Assembly: GCF_001028705.1 (NCBI RefSeq)
Contig: NZ_CP011770.1
Coordinates: 2,545,501 to 2,609,500, forward strand
Origin: Croceicoccus naphthovorans
GTDB taxonomy: Bacteria; Pseudomonadota; Alphaproteobacteria; Sphingomonadales; Sphingomonadaceae
DNA length: 64,000 nt
Reading direction: 5' to 3'
The notes beneath the pieces were generated by a model that was given only the letters and a program-made list of their open reading frames with translations, was not told the origin of the DNA and did not search any database. This document shows, one piece after another, positions 26,658-34,866 of this stretch; within the stretch, counting starts at the first letter, position 1; each line of letters opens with the position of its first letter. A program made the translations under genes and the position numbers.

Positions 26658-27464
26658 ATGCGTTACGCGCTTTACCTGATTTTCCTGACCCTCTCCGCCC
26701 CCGCGCTGGCCAATGACGGAGCTGCTTTGACAGACCGTGAGCAGAGCGCCACACCGACACGGATCACCTTGGTGGCCGGGGCCGAATATGCCAGCGGCGA
26801 ATTCGCGGAAGAGGATTACCAAACGTCGGCGGCGGTGGCGGGTGTCTCGGTTTCGCGGGGACCGGTCTCGCTTTCCGCGTCGGTGCCATATCTGGTCACG
26901 ACCGCGCCCAAATACCTGATCGTCAATCAGGGCGGCCTGCTCGGCACGCCCCTGTTCGCATCGTCCGACATCGAATTCCGACCGGTCCGGCGTAAGGGGA
27001 TCGGCGATGTCTCGGTGCAAGCCGCCTATCGCCTGCCGGTTCGCGGGTTCGACGCGGCCGTCGCCGCATCGGCCAAAATCCCCACCGCGTCGGAGAAAAG
27101 GGGATTGGGCACCGGCGCGTTCGACTATGGCGTGGCGGGTCAGATATCGAAACGCTTCGGATCGGTCATACCCTTCGTGGGCGCGGGCTATACTTTCGTT
27201 GGCAAGCCTGACACGTTCGATGTGCACGATACGCTGTCGGGCACGGCCGGGGCCAGCATCGGGTTCAGCCGGACCAGCGCGGTATCGTTATCCTATGCCT
27301 ATGAACAATCGCAAAGCAGCCAGGCAGGCGACCGCCAGAGCGTTGGCGTCGATCTGGGCACGCAGCTTGCTCCGAATCTCAGGCTGGGCCTGAACGGACG
27401 CGCGGGTTTGTCCGAAGATGCGCCGGACGCAAAGCTGGGCCTGCGGATCGGTCTGGGGTTCTGA
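26658..27464 (+). CDS. Outer-membrane beta-barrel protein, unknown function
   Basis: 268 residues with a signal peptide (MRYALYLIFLTLSAPALAND, cleavage after ALA) and alternating hydrophobic/polar strands throughout, ending LGLRIGLGF with terminal phenylalanine, as for an outer-membrane barrel. It resembles the transporter-like barrel proteins grouped with 'MetA pathway of phenol degradation', but the match is weak. No partner gene indicates a substrate. Divergent from the autotransporter and convergent with the CHAT gene. Confidence 0.75.
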   Translation: MRYALYLIFLTLSAPALANDGAALTDREQSATPTRITLVAGAEYASGEFAEEDYQTSAAVAGVSVSRGPVSLSASVPYLVTTAPKYLIVNQGGLLGTPLFASSDIEFRPVRRKGIGDVSVQAAYRLPVRGFDAAVAASAKIPTASEKRGLGTGAFDYGVAGQISKRFGSVIPFVGAGYTFVGKPDTFDVHDTLSGTAGASIGFSRTSAVSLSYAYEQSQSSQAGDRQSVGVDLGTQLAPNLRLGLNGRAGLSEDAPDAKLGLRIGLGF

Positions 27465-27503
27465 TCGGTCTGGGGTGCTGATCGGGGGTGGGGCTTCCCG
27501 CGA

Positions 27504-30359
27504 TCAATCGCCGATGATTACGAAAGGCGCCCAGAACGCGGGATGCGCGTGATCCTTGCCTGCCATCATGTCCAGCTGCGCCCGTTGCAATGCGCGGGCA
27601 TAGTCGCCGTCCCCACTCAGGCCAGTCATCGTCGCCGCCGTCAACCGCGCCGCCGCATCGTCACGAACGCGCCAGTGAGAGAGCATCAGCGACCGGCTGC
27701 CCGAAGCGAGAAACGCATTGGCCAGTCCGGTATAGGCAGGCGCGGTGACATCGCGCCCCGCCGCACTGTTGCAGGCGGACAGGATGACAATATCCGCCGC
27801 CAGGCCCAGCCCGGCAATCTCGCTGGCGAGCAGGAACCCGTCGTCTTCGGCTTGCGTCACGCTTCCCGGCGGGGTCAGGACCAGCGCGGGTTCGCGCAGG
27901 CCGCCGATCTCGCCGGCGGTCAAGCCGTGGGTGGCGAACAGGATCACGTCGGCGGGTCGCTGGCTGGCAGCGCGGATACGCGGCTCGCTGGCCTCCGCCC
28001 CGGTCAGGATCACGCGCTCTTTCGCACCACTCGCCTCGGCCACCAGCGCCACTTCGCGCTCCGCCTGCGGCAAGGCGGGCAAGTCGCGAATGTCGGCAAG
28101 TTCAAGCGCGGTGCCGCGATAGGCATCGGTCCTCTCGCCATCGCCCAGTTGCGGAGCGCCGACGCCGATAAAGCGCCCATTAGTCGCATTGGGGCTTGAT
28201 CGTTCGAACGCGGCAGACGGCGTCAGCGCGGTCGAAAAGGCATGGTGGCGGACCAGCCAATCGTCGTCAGGCCCAGCCAGAATCGCAAAGGGAATGCGCG
28301 ACAAGGCATCGCTCGTCACCACGGCGACGCGGGCCTTGCCCGACAATGCCTGCCTGACCTGCATCGGCAGGATCAGGTCGTGCAATTCCTTCGCAGCATC
28401 GACCGGGAATTCCCGCGTTAGCGCCGCCGGTCCGTCCAGCGCATCGCGCAACCGCGACACCAGCGGACGGACAATGGGCCTGCCGCCATCGGTATGCCCC
28501 ATCGCCACGCCATCAGCGGTGATCACCATGCTGAACGTCTGATGGCGAGAGGGCATGGCGATCAGCAAAGCCTCGTCCGCCGTCATCCGTGCCTGCAGGT
28601 CCGCGACCGTGATCGCCTGCGGCTCCAACGCCTGTGCAAAGTCGGGGCGCACGATGGCCAGCGCCTTGCGCGCCTCGTCGACTTCCACCTGCAAGCGTTC
28701 GATCTCGACGCGATGCGCCTCCGCCTCGTCGCTACGCTGCGCAACCAGCATCGCGGCGCGTTCGCGGTTCAGCAGGCGCAGCCGCGCGCTACCTTTTTCC
28801 AGCGTTTCGACCAGCGCGGCGGATTGCGCATCCTGCCCGAAAGACGCGCGCAGCGTGAGGTACTGTTTCGCTCGCGCATTCGCGCCCCAACTGGCGAGTT
28901 CGAAGGCCCGCAAGGCATCGTCGGCGCGGTCGCTTAGCATCGCCGCCTGAGCCAGTTGCATCACCGGCTCGTAAAAAATGTCGAGATCGGCGCCGAGTTC
29001 GAAGCTCTGCGCATCGCCGACCATCTGCGCGACCAGCCGCCCGTGCGCCTGTTCGACCCGCTGCCAGCCTGCCTTGCCTTCGCCCGCCTCGATCTGAAGC
29101 AATCCGCGCTGGATCTCGGTCGCAGGCGGCACCGCTTCGTCCATCGCCGCGAACCGGTCGATGACGATCTGCAAGGTCGCCAGCGCGCCCGCGAAATTGC
29201 CAGCCTCTTCCTGCCGATCGGCCAGCGCGACATAGCCGCCGATGGCCTTGCGGTCGTCCATCGCCAGCGTGTCGGCCACGGCAACCGCCTGCCGTGCAAG
29301 GTCCATTGCCTGATCCGCCCGCCCCGCTTCGTGCGCGGCGTTGGAGGCGGAGAGGAACGAGTTCACCGTCTCGCCCGCGTCCACTTCACCCAGCTTTGCC
29401 TGACGCGCCAGCATCAGCGCGATCGCCTCATCATAATGGCCCAGCCGCGCGCTGATCACGCCTAGATTGTGGAGCGCGACCATCGTGTTCGGATGGTCCG
29501 ACCCCAGCGTGGCGGTCATGATATCCAGTGCGGTGCGAGCAGGTTCCTCAGCTTCCTCATAGCGGCCCGCTTTCAACAGGACTTTCGCCAAAGTTGCCTG
29601 CGCGAAACCCATGAAAGGATGCCCCTCCGGCAAGAGCCGGTTGGCCATCGTCACCCCGCGCTGGGCAAGGTTCAGCGCCTCTACCAACCGTCCCGCATCG
29701 ACCAGCATGTTGGCCCCGCTGGAAAACGCGACGAACAGCGTCGCATCCGACAACCCGCCATCGACCAGCCCGGTGATCGACGGGCCGACATGATCCGCCG
29801 CCTCGGCAAAGCGGCCCGCTTCGTAAAGAGCGTGCGAATAATTGAGATAGCCCAGGCCCAATGCCTTGGCCGCATCGGGTTCCAGCCCGGCAGGGTCCGC
29901 GCCATACAGTTTGACGCGGATTGCCAGCGCGCGTTCCTGCAACGGCAATTGCCGCTCCGGCGCGCCGGTCGCGCCATAGAACACCGCGCTGTTGGCCAGC
30001 GTATCGGCCATCGCCTCGCCATCGGTCAGCCCGGCGGCCTCAAGGCGCTTCATCGCCTCCAGCGAAGCGGCCAATGCGCCCTGCATATCCTGCTGATAAT
30101 AACGCGTGTCGCCCATGCGGTTGAGGGCGTGGGCCTGTTCCTCCACCGCGCCGCCGGACGCCTCCAGCGCCATCAGATAGGCTTGCCAAGCCGCCTCCGC
30201 CTCTGCCGCCTGGGCCAGCGGATCGATGGCTTCCGCCGCCTGTTTCAGCGCAGCAGGCGCTCCTGCCGCAACTTGCTCCACCGCATCCTGTGCCTGCGCC
30301 ATGGCCGGCACGGCCCCCACCGCCGCAGCAGCAGCAGCCAGCAACAAGAACTTGCGCAT
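27504..30359 (-). CDS. Exported TPR-CHAT protein (caspase-like peptidase fold)
   Basis: 951 residues with a signal peptide (residues 1-25, MRKFLLLAAAAAAVGAVPAM then AQA), about nine to ten TPR-type helical repeats to residue 420, a charged helical linker, and a C-terminal CHAT domain. The catalytic dyad of CHAT peptidases is present: H811 in ILFATHGL and C863 in DIVILSACNSAAG. The start is ATG 30359 behind GGGGGG. The protein should act in the periplasm or at the cell surface. CHAT proteins are separase/caspase relatives; the substrate is unknown. It ends facing the barrel gene, and the next upstream gene is a putative lipoprotein 40 bases away. Confidence 0.88.
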   Translation of the reverse strand: MRKFLLLAAAAAAVGAVPAMAQAQDAVEQVAAGAPAALKQAAEAIDPLAQAAEAEAAWQAYLMALEASGGAVEEQAHALNRMGDTRYYQQDMQGALAASLEAMKRLEAAGLTDGEAMADTLANSAVFYGATGAPERQLPLQERALAIRVKLYGADPAGLEPDAAKALGLGYLNYSHALYEAGRFAEAADHVGPSITGLVDGGLSDATLFVAFSSGANMLVDAGRLVEALNLAQRGVTMANRLLPEGHPFMGFAQATLAKVLLKAGRYEEAEEPARTALDIMTATLGSDHPNTMVALHNLGVISARLGHYDEAIALMLARQAKLGEVDAGETVNSFLSASNAAHEAGRADQAMDLARQAVAVADTLAMDDRKAIGGYVALADRQEEAGNFAGALATLQIVIDRFAAMDEAVPPATEIQRGLLQIEAGEGKAGWQRVEQAHGRLVAQMVGDAQSFELGADLDIFYEPVMQLAQAAMLSDRADDALRAFELASWGANARAKQYLTLRASFGQDAQSAALVETLEKGSARLRLLNRERAAMLVAQRSDEAEAHRVEIERLQVEVDEARKALAIVRPDFAQALEPQAITVADLQARMTADEALLIAMPSRHQTFSMVITADGVAMGHTDGGRPIVRPLVSRLRDALDGPAALTREFPVDAAKELHDLILPMQVRQALSGKARVAVVTSDALSRIPFAILAGPDDDWLVRHHAFSTALTPSAAFERSSPNATNGRFIGVGAPQLGDGERTDAYRGTALELADIRDLPALPQAEREVALVAEASGAKERVILTGAEASEPRIRAASQRPADVILFATHGLTAGEIGGLREPALVLTPPGSVTQAEDDGFLLASEIAGLGLAADIVILSACNSAAGRDVTAPAYTGLANAFLASGSRSLMLSHWRVRDDAAARLTAATMTGLSGDGDYARALQRAQLDMMAGKDHAHPAFWAPFVIIGD

Positions 30360-30399
30360 CAAAACCCCCCGATGTCCGGCCCTTTTCGTGGCGGGATCG

Positions 30400-30957
30400 T
30401 CAGTCGATCACAAGATAGAAGCGCACGTTTTCCCGACCGGGATTATAAATCTCGATCCGGTGGCGATGCGTGTAGAGAGGTACCCAGCGGCAGGACACCT
30501 TCTCCGCCTCCTGCTTGCACAGCGGTTCGTCGTCATCGTCGGTGATGCGGATGCCGACCGGGCGACCGTCGGGCGATTGCACCGCGACAGCGGCCTTGCG
30601 GCCCGAAAGGAAGGTCTGTTCGATCGTGCGGGTGCCACGCGCGGGCAGTGTGCCGGTCAGAAAACCGGGGCCGAGCACCCGCCCGCGCCACGCATGGGGC
30701 GATAGCGTAGCCCGCGCGCTCCATTCGGCAAGCGTGGCTTCGCCGGTGTCGTCGATGGGCTTCACGCCCAGCGCGCCGAGTTCGGCCAGCTTTGTACCCA
30801 GCGTTTCGGTCTGCCCTTCGCGATAGGCCGCTTCGGTTTCCACCAGCAACGCGGCAATATCCTGCGCCGGATCGGCAGGCGTTGTCGCAACCGGCGCAGT
30901 TTCGACTGTCGCGCATCCCGCCAAAGTCGCCAGCGCCGTCAGAACCGCCACCCTCAT
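30400..30957 (-). CDS. Putative lipoprotein downstream of a two-component system
   Basis: 185 residues with a short signal and lipobox (VLTALATLAGC, cysteine about residue 15), then a mature domain without a family I recognise. The C-terminal part (CKQEAEKVSCRWVPLYTHRH) has two cysteines that could form a disulfide. ATG 30957 overlaps the sensor-kinase stop by four bases, so it is the third gene of that operon and may be a target or a periplasmic modulator of the kinase. It lies 40 bases upstream of the TPR-CHAT gene, which may share its transcript. Confidence 0.8.
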   Translation of the reverse strand: MRVAVLTALATLAGCATVETAPVATTPADPAQDIAALLVETEAAYREGQTETLGTKLAELGALGVKPIDDTGEATLAEWSARATLSPHAWRGRVLGPGFLTGTLPARGTRTIEQTFLSGRKAAVAVQSPDGRPVGIRITDDDDEPLCKQEAEKVSCRWVPLYTHRHRIEIYNPGRENVRFYLVID

Positions 30958-32312
30958 GCCCGCTTCCTCTCGACCACGAAACACGCCCCCTTGTCCTTGG
31001 CGCGGTATTCCAGCGTCAGTCCGTGCCGTTCCGCAATCGCGCGGGCCAGCGCCAGCCCCAGCCCCGCACCGGGCCGCTCGCCCCCTTGGCTTGCACCACG
31101 CGCCCGATGGAACCGCTCGAAAATCGCCTCCTGATCCGCCTCGGGCACGCCCGGTCCGTCGTCCTCTACGATCAGAACCGGCCCGGGCGTCAATGTCACC
31201 CGGATCGTCCCGCCCTCCGGCACGTATTTCAGTGCGTTGTCGAGCAGGTTGGTGAGCAGCCGCGCCAGATGCGGTTCCTCGCCATCAAGCACGACGCCGG
31301 GGCTGATCGCGGTTCCGAAATGCAGGCCGAGGTCTTCCGCGCTATCGGTGTAGAGCTCGCACATCCGCGACACGACTTGCGACAGGTCCACCGGCTTCAG
31401 ACCCGCATGATCGCCCTCGCGCGCCTTGCTCCACGCGATGTCGAGCAATGATTCCAGCACGCCGACCAACCTGCGAATTTCCTCCCGCGCCTCCACCAGA
31501 CGGCGCGACACATCGTCGCTCGGCCCCGCATCCAGCGCCTTGGCCAGCCGCGCGTCGAGGTGCATCAAGGGCGTGCGGATTTCGTGCGCCAACCGGTCGG
31601 TCGTATCACGATGCGCGGTCAAGAGGTTCTGCACCCGCCCGATCACCGCCGCACTGTCATGCGCCAGATCGTCAATCTCGTCACCGTGGCGCTCCGTGGT
31701 GGGCAGCCCGCCCCGGTTCTCCGCCGTATCGCGCAGGGCAAGGTTCACCTGCGCGATCCGCCGCTGCAACCGCCCCGCCGACAATTGCCCAAAGAACGCA
31801 ACAAGCGCCACGAACGCCGCGCCGCCGACGATGAAGACTACCCGCACCCGTGCCCGCAGCGCCTCCGCCTCGTCCGTCTCGCGCGCGACCAGCAGACGCA
31901 GGTCCGGCCCAAGCTGGGTCGCGCGGGCATAGGCGCGCGTGCCCTCGCCGATGCGAATCGTGCCGCTCTCCGAAACCGCTGCATCGAGCGCGGGCCATGC
32001 CGGAATGTCGCCTGCCAGCCGGTCCCCATCGCCTAACAACAGGTAGTGCGGGGTGCCCCCTTCGGAAGGCCGCAGGCTCAGCCGGTCGCCGATCCGCCGA
32101 ACCAGTTCATCGGTATCGCCGCTGGCGTGAATATCGACCAGTCCCGCCAGATCGACATCGACCGCCTTGCGCGCGCTGTCTTCCAGCGTGGATCGGATGG
32201 TCAGGTCAGTCACCAGCCAAAGCCCGGCGATCAGCAGTATCGAGGCGCCGATGCTGACCCAGACGATGCGGGAAAAGATGGAGCCCTTAGCGCGCAAGGC
32301 GTCAGCGCCCAT
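30954..32312 (-). CDS. Two-component sensor histidine kinase
   Basis: Inner-membrane kinase of 452 residues. Two membrane helices (about residues 14-35 and 157-178) bracket a small periplasmic sensor domain; HAMP follows, then HisKA with the phosphoacceptor in RLAHEIRTPLMHLD (about residue 250), and the ATPase domain with N box NLLDNALKYVPEGG, DDGPGVPE and GAGLGLALARAI. It overlaps the response-regulator gene by 11 bases and the lipoprotein gene by four. The stimulus is unknown. Confidence 0.93.
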   Translation of the reverse strand: MGADALRAKGSIFSRIVWVSIGASILLIAGLWLVTDLTIRSTLEDSARKAVDVDLAGLVDIHASGDTDELVRRIGDRLSLRPSEGGTPHYLLLGDGDRLAGDIPAWPALDAAVSESGTIRIGEGTRAYARATQLGPDLRLLVARETDEAEALRARVRVVFIVGGAAFVALVAFFGQLSAGRLQRRIAQVNLALRDTAENRGGLPTTERHGDEIDDLAHDSAAVIGRVQNLLTAHRDTTDRLAHEIRTPLMHLDARLAKALDAGPSDDVSRRLVEAREEIRRLVGVLESLLDIAWSKAREGDHAGLKPVDLSQVVSRMCELYTDSAEDLGLHFGTAISPGVVLDGEEPHLARLLTNLLDNALKYVPEGGTIRVTLTPGPVLIVEDDGPGVPEADQEAIFERFHRARGASQGGERPGAGLGLALARAIAERHGLTLEYRAKDKGACFVVERKRA

Positions 32313-32988
32313 CCATCAGGCGGTATCCAGAACCCCAGATCGTCTCCAGCGCCGGCGAGCCGAAACCATCCTCCAGTTTACGCCGCAGACGTGCGATCTT
32401 CACGTCGACCACATTGGTCTGCGGATCGAAATTCATGCCCCACACATCGCGCAGCAGCATCTCTCGTGTCACGACTTCGCCCGCGTTTTCCATCAGGTAG
32501 CGGAACAGATCGAACTCGCCGGGGCTCAGCGCCAGATGCTTGTTCTCGCGAAACGCGGTGCGCGCTTTGACATGGCACTCAAACGCACCGAACAGGATCA
32601 CCGCGCTATGCGTGCGGCCCGATGCGCGGCGGTGCAGCGCGTTGATCCGCGCCAGCAGTTCGCCGCCCTCGAACGGTTTCGCCAGATAGTCGTCCGCGCC
32701 TGCTTCCAGCCCCTCTGTCCGGTCGGTCGAGCGGCCCAGCGCACTCAGCATCAAAACGGGCGTATCGACCCCGCTTTCGCGCAGGCGGGACAGAATTTGC
32801 AAACCGTCCTCACCATCCAGCATCCGGTCGAGCACGACGACATCGAACGCCGTCTCTCCGGCCCGGCGCAACCCGTCCGCCGCGCTGCTTTCCCACGCGA
32901 AACGGTGCCCCGCATCTCGCACGACATCGCCGATGCGCCCGGCCATGTCGGCCTCGTCCTCTATGCACAGGATGTAGAGCCCAGCCAT
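32302..32988 (-). CDS. OmpR-family response regulator
   Basis: 228 residues: receiver domain with acidic cluster E10-D11, phosphoacceptor D54 (VVVLDRMLDG), T/S switch and K in LAKPFEGGEL, then a winged-helix DNA-binding domain with LSPGEFDLFRYLMENAGEVVTREMLL and TNVVDVKIARLRRKLE. First gene of a regulator-kinase-lipoprotein operon. Targets may include its own operon and the TPR-CHAT gene downstream, but no operator repeat was identified. Confidence 0.93.
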   Translation of the reverse strand: MAGLYILCIEDEADMAGRIGDVVRDAGHRFAWESSAADGLRRAGETAFDVVVLDRMLDGEDGLQILSRLRESGVDTPVLMLSALGRSTDRTEGLEAGADDYLAKPFEGGELLARINALHRRASGRTHSAVILFGAFECHVKARTAFRENKHLALSPGEFDLFRYLMENAGEVVTREMLLRDVWGMNFDPQTNVVDVKIARLRRKLEDGFGSPALETIWGSGYRLMDGR

Positions 32989-33076
32989 TCGCCCCTCGAT
33001 ACCGTCGAACCGGGGCTTAGCCGCCGAAGCGCAACCGATGGAAGAGGGGGCGAGGCTTCATGCCGGGAAACTGCAT

Positions 33077-33610
33077 TCAGCTCTCGCCCCGGTTGCATGC
33101 CTGCCGCTCCCCCAAGCGACAGGCATGCTCCCTTGCACGATCCGGCGTAAAGCCGGCGGCGCTGCCCACATCGCTGGAACTGGCGATTTGGGCGAGGGTC
33201 ATGCAGGCCTTGCGCTCGCCCGGTTCACAGGCGTGGCCGGCCAGGGATGGGGCCCGTTTTTCGCTCTCCGGGCCGCCGATCCCAATCTTGTGCATGACCC
33301 CATAAGCGAAGCAGGCCTTGGCGACGTAGGCATCGCATCCATTTCGGATGAATATGCGCGCGACCGCCGGATGGCGGTATTCGTCCGGCCCTTGTGAGAA
33401 ATAGAGGCCGAGATTGGCGCAGGCGATGCCGATCCATGCATCGCAGGCCTTGGTCAGGGCGGCGACATTGCCATTTCGCGGTTCGGGGGTAGAGATCGCG
33501 CCGCGCAAGTCCGCGCTGCCGCCTTGCGCAGCGACCGGCATGGCCGCAAACGCCGCCGGCATCAGCGCGATATGCGCCAAACGCCGTGCGATAATGCCGA
33601 TATGCTGCAT
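33077..33610 (-). CDS. Secreted Sel1-like/HcpA-type repeat protein
   Basis: 177 residues from ATG 33610 with a signal peptide (MQHIGIIARRLAHIALMPAA, ending VAAQ). The mature part has helical repeats with paired cysteines (ACDAWIGIACANLGL, GCDAYVAKACFAYG, HACEPGERKACMTLA, HACRLGERQACN), the pattern of disulfide-stapled Sel1-like repeats. A longer frame upstream of 33610 lacks a signal and is not preferred. Likely a periplasmic protein-interaction module; its partner is unknown. It lies 88 bases upstream of the response-regulator gene in the same orientation. Confidence 0.75.
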   Translation of the reverse strand: MQHIGIIARRLAHIALMPAAFAAMPVAAQGGSADLRGAISTPEPRNGNVAALTKACDAWIGIACANLGLYFSQGPDEYRHPAVARIFIRNGCDAYVAKACFAYGVMHKIGIGGPESEKRAPSLAGHACEPGERKACMTLAQIASSSDVGSAAGFTPDRAREHACRLGERQACNRGES

Positions 33611-33733
33611 CGTGGGAACCCCCGAATTCGATCCGGGGCAAGCATCGTCAAGCGCGGAAATTGCACCACTGACAGGTTTTGTTAGTTCCATTTCGAATGC
33701 CGCAAGATCGGCATTCATGGTCGGGTTCAGACC

Positions 33734-34036
33734 CTAATCGGTACCGTCTGCCAACGCAGCGTTCAGCGTCGCGAGAAGATCAGCCCTTCGCCCCGCCACG
33801 TCCGACCGGGCCGCATCGTCCATCAAGACCTGCTCCAGCGCGCGCGCCGCATCGGAAACCGCGCCATAGCCCATGCTGCCCGCAATTCCGCACAGCTTGT
33901 GGCTACGGTCTCGCGCCGCCTCTGCATCGGCGGCAGCGCCGCCGGCAGCAAAGCACCCGAACCAGTCGCGCTCTTCGATCAATCTGTCCCGGAACCGTGC
34001 GCGAAGGGCGGCAAGCCGGCCCTCGAAATCGCTCAT
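33734..34036 (-). CDS. Hpt phosphotransfer protein
   Basis: 100-residue single-domain histidine phosphotransferase. The phosphorylated histidine lies in RDRSHKLCGIAGSMGYGAVSD, the standard HxLxGxxxxxG pattern, followed by helix residues ARALEQVL. ATG 34036 is chosen because upstream sequence in this frame is antisense to the BcsS-like gene and low in complexity. It could shuttle phosphate between the CHASE3 hybrid kinase at 39-41 kb and the receiver-phosphatase at 34.9 kb, as HptB does in Pseudomonas; this is inference. Confidence 0.87.
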   Translation of the reverse strand: MSDFEGRLAALRARFRDRLIEERDWFGCFAAGGAAADAEAARDRSHKLCGIAGSMGYGAVSDAARALEQVLMDDAARSDVAGRRADLLATLNAALADGTD

Positions 34037-34055
34037 CTGCGTTACAGCCAGCGGG

Positions 34056-34772
34056 TCAGAACAGGCGGCTGATCGCGATGGCGGCATAGCCGTCGCTGTC
34101 GCTGCCGTCGGTCTTGCCGATGCCGCCCGACAGGCGGAGTTCCATGTTGCGCGCGATCGCGGTCGAGGCGAAGAGGCCGTAGGCGTGCCTGTCATAGGTC
34201 TCATCACCCTGAAGGCTGCCTTCCACGCCGACGCGCGTTTGCGACGAGGCATCGAGCAGCGGGCCGAAGCGCAGCTGCGCATAATAGGCCTCGTCCCCCA
34301 AGGCGTAGGACCCGAACCAGCCCAACCGCCAGTTGTTGCCCGCCGCACCATCGGTCGTTACCGCCGCGTCAAAGCGGGTCCCCTCACGCTTGTTGCCGGG
34401 GTCGGTCGGGTCGGTATCGGTATCCGTCACGCGCGGACCGACCGAGAAATTGGCCCAGCCCCACGCGCCCGACGACTGATGGACCAACGCCAGTTCCGCG
34501 GCCTTGTATTCCGCCTCTATCCGCGCGCCTTCGCTGTCATAGCGATATTCACCCACCGACACGCCGCCGCGAATCGCCAGCCCATTGCCCAACGATGCGC
34601 CCGGCAACGCCACGACCGCACCTGCATAGGCGTTGTACCCGTCGCCAACCGTCGCACCCGCATAGACAACCCCGTCATCGGGCGTTTCCTGCGCCATCGC
34701 GGCGCCCGAAAACCCAAGGCACGCGGCACCGGCCAACAGGGCGGCAAGGCCATGCGAAACACGAAAACGCAT
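34056..34772 (-). CDS. BcsS-like outer-membrane protein
   Basis: 238 residues with a signal peptide (ending AAMAQ, about residue 28) and an all-beta mature region starting VVYAGATVGDGYNAYAGAV, ending AIAISRLF with terminal phenylalanine. The pattern matches the BcsS family associated with cellulose synthesis loci of alphaproteobacteria, as recalled. It may form the outer-membrane part of a polysaccharide export route for the BcsA-like synthase about 2 kb away. Same strand as the Hpt gene (19 bases apart) and divergent from the receiver-phosphatase, with a 94-base shared promoter region. Confidence 0.72.
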   Translation of the reverse strand: MRFRVSHGLAALLAGAACLGFSGAAMAQETPDDGVVYAGATVGDGYNAYAGAVVALPGASLGNGLAIRGGVSVGEYRYDSEGARIEAEYKAAELALVHQSSGAWGWANFSVGPRVTDTDTDPTDPGNKREGTRFDAAVTTDGAAGNNWRLGWFGSYALGDEAYYAQLRFGPLLDASSQTRVGVEGSLQGDETYDRHAYGLFASTAIARNMELRLSGGIGKTDGSDSDGYAAIAISRLF

Positions 34773-34866
34773 CTGGTGGAAATCCCATTGAAAAGAGCAC
34801 GCGGCTCAACACTTTACACGCCTTGGCTCTTCCCGCAGCGCACAGTCCCGCTCTATATACAACAAG

